The position numbers were made by a program, and so were the translations under genes. From positions 1 to 6,260 of the forward strand of contig JALRFZ010000565.1 of NCBI GenBank assembly GCA_023253615.1: a DNA stretch of 6,260 nt, in the 5' to 3' direction. How positions within the stretch are numbered: position 1 is the stretch's first letter; each line of letters begins with the position of its first letter. This document shows positions 1 through 5,701 of the stretch, one piece after another. The notes under the pieces were generated by a model. The model made no database searches. It was not told where the DNA came from and worked only from the letters and a program-made list of their open reading frames with translations. The DNA comes from Verrucomicrobiales bacterium. Its GTDB lineage: Bacteria > Verrucomicrobiota > Verrucomicrobiia > Verrucomicrobiales > DEV007.

Positions 1-46
1 GATGCGGCAGAGGAAGGGCTTGCGCGAAGAGTTGATTCGGGTCCAT
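1..46 (-). CDS. Possible N-terminal fragment of a gene leaving the left edge
   Basis: Read on the minus strand, an ATG at 46-44 opens a frame that stays open to the window edge and gives MDPNQLFAQALPLPH. This looks like a plausible protein start, and its style recalls the N-termini of ISL3-family transposases, which often open with a short Leu-rich segment of this kind. Fifteen residues cannot establish a family. No Shine-Dalgarno sequence precedes it, as for the other genes here. The main alternative is a + strand C-terminal tail ending at the TGA at 50-52, which would read ...REELIRVHP. The two readings are mutually exclusive and the window does not decide between them. Confidence 0.25.
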   Translation of the reverse strand, partial: MDPNQLFAQALPLPH

Positions 47-275
47 CCCTGACGAAATGCCCGCTCACGTCTCTTTCAACCGGCTTTTACCCCCGTTTCC
101 ACACAAAACAGCGAAGACCCTTCACGAACAGAGAATTCGCCCGCTCCTGATGGCACGAAACGCTCCCCGGAAAAGGGCAAGGGAATGGTTTTTGAACGGT
201 GGAGCACCTGAAACCATCGACCTCTGTGCCCTTGACCGCTATGCGCCGATCCGAAAGGATCACCCTGTCACCCGC

Positions 276-506
276 ATGAAACGAGAGACGAAATTCCCTT
301 GGTGGGGCTGGCTGGGAGTGATCTGCCTGCTGCCGGTGATCTACGTGCTGAGCGTGTTTCCGGTTATCTGGGTTGTGCGTTGGTGGGATCTGCCGCCATC
401 GCCTTGGTTGATGAAGTTTTACTATCCGATCGCTTGGGCGGTTAGGGAGTCGGCGTCGTTCGGAAGGTTGATCGACTGGGTTGCAGAATGGTTGGGAGTC
501 CCGTGA
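276..506 (+). CDS. Small Trp-rich single-pass membrane protein, function unknown
   Basis: The 76-residue product starts MKRETKFPWWGWLGV. A positively charged N-terminus is followed by one hydrophobic span at about residues 9-34, a Trp/Pro-rich hinge (RWWDLPPSPW, 35-44), and an amphipathic tail ending DWVAEWLGVP. Ten of 76 residues are Trp. The frame is open further upstream to an ATG at 57, but residues encoded before 276 are basic, low in hydrophobics and look non-coding. The ATG at 276 places a Lys/Arg cluster directly before the membrane span, so I prefer it. Short membrane proteins of this shape, with a YxPI.W...(17-20 residues)...W.E.WG-type tail, recur as hypothetical proteins in Verrucomicrobia and Planctomycetes; that is recalled family knowledge, not a search result. 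It lies 118 nt before the FKBP gene on the same strand. No function is assignable. Confidence 0.6.
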   Translation: MKRETKFPWWGWLGVICLLPVIYVLSVFPVIWVVRWWDLPPSPWLMKFYYPIAWAVRESASFGRLIDWVAEWLGVP

Positions 507-550
507 CGCCTCGAGAGCGCCGCGTCGCCGCATCCCCCCGTTTCCCCGCC

Positions 551-578
551 TTGACCCCTCCGTGTTCGGGTTTACCTT
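551..578 (+). promoter_or_regulatory. Candidate sigma-70-type promoter for the FKBP gene
   Basis: TTGACC at 551-556 and TACCTT at 573-578 are separated by 16 bases. The first matches four of six bases of the -35 consensus. The second has only the TAnnnT core of the -10 hexamer. Transcription would begin near 585 and leave a leader of about 40 nt before the ATG at 625. A similar pair ending in the same TACCTT precedes the foldase gene at 4166, which modestly strengthens both. This is a pattern match only. Confidence 0.35.
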
Positions 579-624
579 GGCGCGGCCGCGGGATTCCCGG
601 CCTTTCCACCGTCTTCCCACCAAC

Positions 625-1335
625 ATGAAAACCCCTTCGACCCACCGGATCGCGTGTCTTTTTGTCGCGCTGTCTTCTATTCTCATGACCGCCGACACCA
701 CCCGCGCCCAGGAGGCGAAAAAGCCCGAGTCCCTCACCGAACGCATCAGCTATGCCTACGGGCTGATGATCGCGCGCCAGCTCTCGGACCGCGGCATCGA
801 GATCGATCTCGCCCGGTTCAGCGAGGCCTTCAAGGCGGTGATGGAGAAGAAAGAGCCCCTCCTCAGCGAAGACGAGGTCTCGGCCGCCTTCGCGGAGAAC
901 CAGAAGATGCTCGATGCGAAAAACGCGACCGGTCCCGACAAGGAGAATCTCGACAAGGGCATCGCTTTCCTCGCGGAGAACGCGAAGAAGGAAGGCGTGA
1001 AAACCACCGCGAGCGGCCTCCAGTACGAGGTGATCAAGGAGGGCGAAGGCGCCAAACCCAAGTCCACCGACGAAGTCCGCGTCCACTACCACGGCACCCT
1101 CATCGACGGCAAGGTCTTCGACAGCAGCGTCGAGCGGGGCGAGCCGACCGAATTCCCCCTGAACCGCGTCATCCCCGGCTGGACCGAAGGGGTGCAGCTG
1201 ATGTCGAAGGGGTCGAAGTACCGTTTTTTCATCCCCTACGATCTCGCCTACGGCGACCGCGGGGCCGGAGCGGACATCAAGCCCTACAGCGCGTTGATCT
1301 TCGAGGTGGAGCTGCTCGACATCCTCGGTCAGTGA
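625..1335 (+). CDS. Secreted FKBP-type peptidyl-prolyl cis-trans isomerase
   Basis: The 236-residue product is a Mip/FkpA-like prolyl isomerase that speeds cis-trans interconversion of Xaa-Pro bonds in exported proteins. Residues 1-28 form a signal peptide with likely cleavage after TRA (26-28), so it should act in the periplasm. Residues about 36-122 match the helical FKBP_N dimerisation/chaperone domain (ISYAYGLMIARQL at 41-53). Residues about 130-236 form a complete FKBP domain. The expected pocket residues are present: Tyr155, Phe165-Asp166 (KVFDSS), Phe177, Val182-Ile183 and Trp186 (RVIPGWTEG), Tyr209 (LAYG) and Phe226 (LIFEVEL). The frame extends upstream to 481, but the ATG at 625 is chosen because it gives a proper signal peptide. 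The gene is monocistronic as far as can be seen, with a candidate promoter at 551-578 and a strong terminator at 1363-1399. No frameshift or missing residue is seen. Confidence 0.95.
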   Translation: MKTPSTHRIACLFVALSSILMTADTTRAQEAKKPESLTERISYAYGLMIARQLSDRGIEIDLARFSEAFKAVMEKKEPLLSEDEVSAAFAENQKMLDAKNATGPDKENLDKGIAFLAENAKKEGVKTTASGLQYEVIKEGEGAKPKSTDEVRVHYHGTLIDGKVFDSSVERGEPTEFPLNRVIPGWTEGVQLMSKGSKYRFFIPYDLAYGDRGAGADIKPYSALIFEVELLDILGQ

Positions 1336-1362
1336 GCCGCACGCGGCTTCCCGCGAATTTCG

Positions 1363-1399
1363 AAGAGGGTCAAGTCACCGGCTTGACCCTCTTTTTTTT
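1363..1399 (+). terminator. Strong intrinsic terminator after the FKBP gene
   Basis: Twelve consecutive base pairs form between 1363-1374 (AAGAGGGTCAAG) and 1382-1393 (CTTGACCCTCTT), with a 7-nt loop. The 3' arm runs into eight T residues at 1392-1399. It lies 28 nt after the FKBP stop codon. This is a textbook Rho-independent terminator for the + strand. It has only a two-base A run at its 5' side, so it should act poorly on transcripts arriving from the minus-strand operon. Confidence 0.93.
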
Positions 1400-1437
1400 C
1401 CGGGCTGGTAGTGGCCAGGCGCCCTACGGAGGGGGAA

Positions 1438-1577
1438 GCGGCCTACGGAATACGCAGAAGACACGGAAAGGGGAGGTGAAGAAGGTTTGCCTTGCGACAA
1501 CTCTTTTGGTTTCCGGGACGGGAACAGGGAGGCGGCCCACGGAATACGCGGAAGACACGGAAAGGGAAGGTGAAGAA
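1438..1577 (+). repeat. Direct pair of ACACGGAA-core repeat units (copies A and B)
   Basis: Copy A (1438-1483) and copy B (1532-1577) are 46 nt each, differ at only three positions, and start 94 nt apart. Each begins GCGGCC(T/C)ACGGAATACGC, then GGAA or AGAA, GACACGGAA and a purine-rich tail. The sequence after each copy is still weakly similar. Within a unit, CGGAA recurs at a 9-nt step (CGGAATACG, CGGAAGACA, CGGAAAGGG), with one base changed in copy A. Open frames through here translate to repetitive RNTRKTRKG-type peptides, a common spurious product of this repeat class, so I read the region as non-coding. It sits between two convergent transcription units. Recalled knowledge: ACACGGAA-type intergenic repeats are frequent in Verrucomicrobia and some other phyla. 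Confidence 0.85.
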
Positions 1578-1595
1578 TGCCTGCCTGCGTCATCT

Positions 1596-1698
1596 ATCTC
1601 GGTATTCACTGATTCCGTGTTTTCCGTGTATTTTGATGCCTGAGGCATTTATCTCGGTCTTCAGTAATTCCGTGTTTTCCGTGTATTCCGTAGGCCGC
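1596..1698 (-). repeat. Inverted pair of the same repeat (copies C and D)
   Basis: Two further copies lie in the opposite orientation. Positions 1596-1632 and 1651-1687 match at 34 of 37 bases, 55 nt apart, and share TTCCGTGTTTTCCGTGTATT. Copy D continues to 1698 and is the exact reverse complement of the first 16 bases of copy A (1438-1453 against 1683-1698). Together with the forward pair the order is A> B> <C <D, so A can pair with D and B with C in nested fashion. A small hairpin (ATGCC-TGA-GGCAT, 1636-1648) lies between C and D. Positions 1400-1740 otherwise hold no gene. Confidence 0.85.
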
Positions 1699-1732
1699 CT
1701 CTTCTTCGCTCGATGGTAGGCCGACTCTTCTT
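1691..1732. repeat. Short direct repeat next to the inverted repeat
   Basis: TAGGCCGCCTCTTCTT at 1691-1706 recurs as TAGGCCGACTCTTCTT at 1717-1732, with one mismatch in 16 and a 26-nt offset. It sits between the last inverted copy and the stop codon of the aldolase gene (1743-1741). It may be a boundary duplication of the repeat element or slippage. No terminator with a T-run for the minus-strand operon is visible in this stretch. Confidence 0.6.
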
Positions 1733-1740
1733 TTCCACCC

Positions 1741-2505
1741 TCACCCGCGAACACCGCGGGCGGCTTGGTCGAGCTCGGTGAGTTTCGATTGGAGACTGGC
1801 GATGGGTTCGCCGAGGCAGAGGAAATGGTAGCCTTGTTTCACGAGCTCGGCTCCGTTGCCGATCATCCACATCGTTTTACCCGCGACACGACCGGCTTCG
1901 CGGATGGCGGCGAGGGCCTCCCGCAACTCCGGCGAATCCGGTCGCCAACAGACGCCGAGGGAGGCGGACAAGTCGTAGGGTCCCACGGCAATGGCGGTGG
2001 TCAGGGGATGGGCCGCGATCTCGCGGACATGCGCGAGTCCGGCGCGGGTCTCGATCTGCGGCAAAATGATGAGGGCATCCTCGACGGTCGTTTTCCAGGT
2101 CTCGTAGTGGAAGTCGGGAACCCAGGCATTGCCAGGTCCACCGGGACGCCGTTTCCCGCGCGGCGGCATCCAGACGGCGTCCTGGATCACCTGCATGGTC
2201 TCGAGGGATTCAACACTGGGCACGAGGAGTCCGCAGGGACCGAGGTCCATGGCGAGGCGGAGGGCGGTGAACTCGGCCTGGGGCGGGCGGATGAAGACGG
2301 GAAAACCGGTCATTCGTCCGATGGCGCAGCCCTCGGCGACGGTCTCATGATCGTGGGTGAGGTGCTCGAGGTCGATGATGAGGTAATCGAGTCCAGCGTT
2401 TTTCACGACTTCGACAAGCCCGGGCCAGAAATGCCGTGTGGCGAGAACGCCGGTGACGATCTCTCCGGCATCGAGTTTGCGGCGCAGGGCGAGGGCGGGC
2501 TGCAT
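1741..2505 (-). CDS. HpcH/HpaI-family class II aldolase (2-oxo acid aldolase)
   Basis: The 254-residue product is a full-length, metal-dependent aldolase of the HpcH/HpaI (2-dehydro-3-deoxyglucarate / 4-hydroxy-2-oxoheptanedioate) family. Such enzymes reversibly split 2-oxo-4-hydroxy acids into pyruvate or a related 2-oxo acid plus an aldehyde, in the cytoplasm. The catalytic set is intact: His48 in IIDLEHLTHD, Arg73 in FIRPPQ, and the metal ligands Glu152 (PQIETRAG) and Asp178 (GPYDLSASLG). Their spacing equals that of E. coli HpcH (His45, Arg70, Glu149, Asp175) with a constant offset of three. There is no signal peptide. The gene begins 9 nt after the ceramidase-like stop codon, without a Shine-Dalgarno sequence, so it is probably translated from the same transcript. 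The exact substrate cannot be told from sequence. The family also includes some citrate-lyase-beta-like members, but the motifs favour the aldolase branch. Confidence 0.92.
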   Translation of the reverse strand: MQPALALRRKLDAGEIVTGVLATRHFWPGLVEVVKNAGLDYLIIDLEHLTHDHETVAEGCAIGRMTGFPVFIRPPQAEFTALRLAMDLGPCGLLVPSVESLETMQVIQDAVWMPPRGKRRPGGPGNAWVPDFHYETWKTTVEDALIILPQIETRAGLAHVREIAAHPLTTAIAVGPYDLSASLGVCWRPDSPELREALAAIREAGRVAGKTMWMIGNGAELVKQGYHFLCLGEPIASLQSKLTELDQAARGVRG

Positions 2506-2514
2506 GGTGGCGGA

Positions 2515-3966
2515 TCAAGGGGCGGTCTGCAGCTCGGCGGCCATCCCGAGGAGGGCGTCCATCACTTTCACGGAGGCTTCGGGCTCGAGGTTGTTGGTGC
2601 CGGGCCAGGTCTCGTAGCCGCCGAGTTCGAAGTGGCGCGGGGTGGGCATGTAGCCGTAGTAGCCGGCCACCAGCTCGACCATGAAGGAGTGTTTGAAGGG
2701 ACTCTTTTCGCGGAATTCCAGACCGGTCTCGGCGAAGGTCTCGCACGGGGTCGTGCCGATGCAGACGTCGCCGATTTTCACGACGTGGACAGGCAGCTTC
2801 GTCTCGGGCGAGGCTTTGGCGAGACGCTGGACCCTGCCGGCGTAGGAGAGGGGCAGCACGGCCTTGTCGCCGATGCGCGGGGCCTTCGCTTCGGTCTCGC
2901 GTGCCCATTGCAGGAGCTCCTCCGGGATGGCGCGCCATTCCACATCGAGCTCGCGGTAGCGGGCGTCGAGCGGGGCCTCGCCCTTCCACTCGAGCGCGGG
3001 CACGGCGGCGGTGACTTTCGCGGCGAGGTCATCGGCGACGAACTGCATCTGTTCGTAGGGCTCCTTGCGGCCGCGGGGCTCGCGGAAATTGATGTTGTTG
3101 AGATCGCCGCTGGTGCCGTTGGCCATCATCGCGACGACGGGAGGATCCTGATTCTCCGATCCCAACAAACGCTCCACGGCTTTGCTGTAGTAGCCGAAGT
3201 AGTCGGCGGAGACGTGGGCCTGCCCGACGCCGCCGACGTAATGGAGCGAGTAGGCGGAGTAGAGCGAGATGATCTTGCCGCCCGGCTCGCGCAGGACGAG
3301 GAAGGAGACGCGCGGGTCGATTGGTCCGGCGGGCTCGACGAGATTTTCGGCGCCGGCGCCGGGATTCATCTTCACCTTTTCATCGTTCCTGCCGAAGGGA
3401 TTCACGGGCATGGTGCCTTCCTTGAGGAACCAGCGGCGGTTGAAGACGTGGTCGGGCACATCGACGTGGCCGAAAGCGATCTCGGCGGGGCGGAGGAGAT
3501 TCACGGCGCGTCGCACTCCGTCGGCGATGCGGCGGGCGACGAAGCGCTGGTAGTCGGTCAGCTCGATGTCCGACGCGTAGGTCCGCACCTCGCCGTAGAG
3601 GGCGTTGGTGGCGGAGTGGGTGTGGGTGCCGGAGATGATGACGTGGCTCCCCGGGATGGAGAGTTCCTTTTCAATGAGCGCCTTCGCCTCGACGGCGACG
3701 GATCGGTGCAGTCCGAGGAGGTCGCAGACGACGAGGGCGATTTTCGTTTTCCCGTCGTCGAGCACGAGGCACCGGGCGTGGAGCTCGTCGTGGATGTGCT
3801 CGGCGGGAAAAGGGGTGAAGCCCCCGACGATGGGTTCGCCGAGGGGAGGGGTGATGACGCTGGCGGCGGCCCCGGCGCGCAGGGCGGGTTTGGCATCTTG
3901 GGCGGAAAGGAAGGGGGCGGCGATCGAGGTCGCCAGGACGAGGAGGGAGGCGAGGAGTCTTTTCAT
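2515..3966 (-). CDS. Exported neutral/alkaline ceramidase-family hydrolase lacking the usual serine
   Basis: The 483-residue product has a signal peptide (MKRLLASLLVLATSIAAPFLSA, cleavage near residue 22) followed by the catalytic domain of the neutral/alkaline non-lysosomal ceramidase family (from LRAGAAASVITPPLG, 29-43). Zinc-site candidates are in place: GTHTHS (His115, His117), SLHYVGG (His242), PCETF (Glu409) and the Tyr-rich GYYGYMPTP (435-443). In true neutral ceramidases the nucleophilic Ser lies in GDVSPN; here the aligned segment is GDLNNI (287-292), with Asn290 in its place. The protein is also much shorter than the roughly 650-750 residues of secreted ceramidases and has no C-terminal Ig-like domain. 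I therefore infer a zinc hydrolase of unknown substrate, not a proven ceramidase. The frame is open upstream to 4224, but the ATG at 3966 directly precedes the signal peptide. It is the first gene of the operon with the aldolase. Confidence 0.88.
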   Translation of the reverse strand: MKRLLASLLVLATSIAAPFLSAQDAKPALRAGAAASVITPPLGEPIVGGFTPFPAEHIHDELHARCLVLDDGKTKIALVVCDLLGLHRSVAVEAKALIEKELSIPGSHVIISGTHTHSATNALYGEVRTYASDIELTDYQRFVARRIADGVRRAVNLLRPAEIAFGHVDVPDHVFNRRWFLKEGTMPVNPFGRNDEKVKMNPGAGAENLVEPAGPIDPRVSFLVLREPGGKIISLYSAYSLHYVGGVGQAHVSADYFGYYSKAVERLLGSENQDPPVVAMMANGTSGDLNNINFREPRGRKEPYEQMQFVADDLAAKVTAAVPALEWKGEAPLDARYRELDVEWRAIPEELLQWARETEAKAPRIGDKAVLPLSYAGRVQRLAKASPETKLPVHVVKIGDVCIGTTPCETFAETGLEFREKSPFKHSFMVELVAGYYGYMPTPRHFELGGYETWPGTNNLEPEASVKVMDALLGMAAELQTAP

Positions 3967-4080
3967 CGGGGGATGGGGAAGAGGCTGGCAGGTCGCGGCG
4001 GTATCGGACAAGTGCAAAGCGTGGCGCGATGCCGCATCCGGGACGGGCGCGATCGTCACCCGGACCCGGCCAAAAAGCGG

Positions 4081-4109
4081 TTGAAGTGGGGGGCGTACCT
4101 CACTACCTT
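4081..4109 (+). promoter_or_regulatory. Candidate promoter in the divergent intergenic region
   Basis: TTGAAG (4081-4086) and TACCTT (4104-4109) are 17 bases apart. The start point would be near 4116 and the leader about 50 nt to the ATG at 4166. The -10 is identical to that proposed for the FKBP gene, and both fit TAnnnT. It sits in the 199-nt region 3967-4165 between two divergent operons. I looked for a partner promoter reading toward the ceramidase-like gene and found no convincing TAnnnT box with a -35. A short hairpin (GAACC-CCC-GGTTC, 4124-4136) would lie in the + strand leader. Confidence 0.35.
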
Positions 4110-4165
4110 CCCCGCCCCTGCCCGAACCCCCGGTTCCCGCGGGCCACCTGCGATCGATTTTCCCC

Positions 4166-5701
4166 ATGCTCACCCAGATCCGACACATCCAGAAGGGCCT
4201 CCTCATCGCCGTCACCATCATCATCGTGGTGTCCTTCGCCTTCCTCTATTCCGATTTCGACTTCGTCGAAGGCACCCTCGGCCGCCAGGATTGCGTCGTG
4301 AAGGTCTACAAGCGCTGCTACCGGCAGAAGGAATACCAGAAGCTCGCGAGCCACTTCGACGTCTCGCTCGAGCTCGGGATGTATGATTTCGCCATGGTCC
4401 TCTTCGGTGAAAACCGCATGGACCGCGACCCCACCGATTTTGTCATGAGCCTCGTCATCCTGAGAAGGGAGGCCGAACGAATGGGGATCGAGCCGACCGC
4501 CGAGGAGATCAAGGCGGCCATCCCGACGCTGCCCATCTTCCAGCAGCCCTGGGTCACCGCCGAGGTCGTGGAGAACCGCATCCTCGGGCCGAACGGATTC
4601 ACCCAGGGCGATCTCGCCCAGTTGGTGAAAGATTACCTGAGCTTCCAGAAGTTGCGCGACCTCATCGGCGCGGGCGTCGCCGCGGTGCCGAGCGAGGCGG
4701 CGAAGCGCTACACGAAGAGCAACCAGCGCTACACCGCCACGGTGGTGCGTTTCGACCGGGCCACCGAGGCCGCGGGCGTGCAGGTCACCGACGAGGACAT
4801 CAAGAAATATTACGAGGAGAACAAGGAAGACCTCAACAGCGAGCCGAAGCGGGGCTTCGATTACGTCAAGTTCACCCCGAAGCCCGTCGCCGAAGACGCC
4901 ACCAACGAAGTGAAGGCCAAGGCCAATCTCGCGTTCGCCAACGCCGTGAACCGCGCCTACGCCGACCTCGCCGCCGATGAGGCGAGGTTCATGGAGATCG
5001 CCAAACAATATCTCGGCGAAAAGGCCGACTTCACCGCCGAGAGCGGCGTCCTCGAGCCCTTCGCCCGCAACGAGGCCCCCGAGCTGCTGAAGGACAACGA
5101 GGAGGCGCTCACCGCCCTCTTCAGTGGCGCGCAGCAGGCCGGAGAGGTCAGCGTGCCCGTGCAGACCGAGGGCGGGGGCTATCTCGTCTTCCACTTCAGC
5201 AAGAGTGTCGATCCTGTCCCGCTGACCCTCGAGCAGGCCACTCCGGCGATCAAGGAGGTCCTCACGATGACGAAGTCGAACCGCGCCGTCAACGATGCCG
5301 CCAGCGCCGCGCACACGAAGCTGAGCGAGGCGGTCAAGGGCGGCAAGACCTTCGCCGACGCCGCGAAAGAGCTCGGGCTGAAGGCGGAGACGCTGCCTTC
5401 CTTCTCGGAGAACGAGCCCCCCGCCGATCTCGCCGACGCCGCCGCGATCGTGCAGGCCGTGGGCGGCCTCGGCGAAAAAGAGCTCTCCGCCGTCAGCGAG
5501 CGCCCCGCGGGCGAGGGATATTTCCTCGTCCACGTCGACAAGATCGAGATTTACAAGGACGAGGAGGCCCAGTCGAAGAAGGACGCCCTCCTCGCCTCGA
5601 TCAAGAACCAGACCGACCGCACCCTCTTCAACGCCTGGTTCAACCAGCGCCGCGCCGAGTCGGGATCGGAGCGTCCCACCGTGGCGATCCAACAGCCGTG
5701 A
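4166..5701 (+). CDS. Membrane-anchored PpiD/SurA-like periplasmic foldase
   Basis: The 511-residue product has a short cytoplasmic N-terminus, one transmembrane helix (about residues 11-28, GLLIAVTIIIVVSFAFLY) and a long periplasmic part, the topology of PpiD. Residues about 44-170 resemble the SurA/PpiD N-terminal chaperone domain (VVKVYKRCYRQKEYQKL, then FVMSLVILRREAERMGIEPTAEEI). ITDEEIKxYYEENK-type wording follows (VTDEDIKKYYEENKEDL, 207-223). A related module appears twice: GEVSVPVQTEGGGYLVFHFSK (326-346) and EKELSAVSERPAGEGYFLVHVDK (437-459), each followed by a charged helix. No recognisable parvulin active site is present: where AxHIL is expected there is FDYVKFTPKP (231-240). I infer a chaperone-type foldase for envelope proteins, with prolyl isomerase activity doubtful. 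It overlaps the downstream TPR gene by 4 bases and likely shares its promoter (4081-4109). The start at 4166 directly precedes the membrane helix. Confidence 0.85.
   Translation: MLTQIRHIQKGLLIAVTIIIVVSFAFLYSDFDFVEGTLGRQDCVVKVYKRCYRQKEYQKLASHFDVSLELGMYDFAMVLFGENRMDRDPTDFVMSLVILRREAERMGIEPTAEEIKAAIPTLPIFQQPWVTAEVVENRILGPNGFTQGDLAQLVKDYLSFQKLRDLIGAGVAAVPSEAAKRYTKSNQRYTATVVRFDRATEAAGVQVTDEDIKKYYEENKEDLNSEPKRGFDYVKFTPKPVAEDATNEVKAKANLAFANAVNRAYADLAADEARFMEIAKQYLGEKADFTAESGVLEPFARNEAPELLKDNEEALTALFSGAQQAGEVSVPVQTEGGGYLVFHFSKSVDPVPLTLEQATPAIKEVLTMTKSNRAVNDAASAAHTKLSEAVKGGKTFADAAKELGLKAETLPSFSENEPPADLADAAAIVQAVGGLGEKELSAVSERPAGEGYFLVHVDKIEIYKDEEAQSKKDALLASIKNQTDRTLFNAWFNQRRAESGSERPTVAIQQP

Noticed and set aside
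57..275. Longer N-terminus for the small membrane protein (start at 57)
   Set aside because: The added 73 residues are basic and irregular, and they would put the membrane span mid-protein. The ATG at 276 gives a normal membrane-protein start.
481..624. Longer N-terminus for the FKBP protein (start at 481)
   Set aside because: It would place 48 Arg/Pro-rich residues before a clear signal peptide and overlap the preceding gene.
87..1092. Minus-strand open frames opposite the small membrane protein and FKBP genes
   Set aside because: They have no recognisable domain and overlap better-supported genes on the + strand.
654..1643. Open frame of 329 codons overlapping the FKBP gene and running into the repeats
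   Set aside because: It is an Arg/Pro-rich off-frame reading of the FKBP gene, then crosses a strong terminator and the repeat block.
1438..1698. CRISPR array
   Set aside because: There are only four copies in mixed orientation, with unequal spacing and no cas genes.
1375..1870. Short frames giving RNTRKTRK- and FPCLPRIP-type peptides
   Set aside because: These are translations of the ACACGGAA repeat and are not independent genes.
3967..4224. Longer N-terminus for the ceramidase-like protein (start at 4224)
   Set aside because: It would bury the signal peptide and run into the start of the divergent foldase gene.
1765..4386. Very long + strand open frame (873 codons) opposite the aldolase and ceramidase-like genes
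   Set aside because: It is antisense to two well-supported enzymes with intact catalytic motifs. Its Gly/Glu/Asp/Val-rich composition is the expected mirror of high-GC codon use.
4103..5692. Long minus-strand open frame (529 codons) opposite the foldase gene
   Set aside because: It is a compositional shadow (Leu/Gly/Glu/Val-rich, no domain) of a gene with a clear membrane anchor and chaperone domain.
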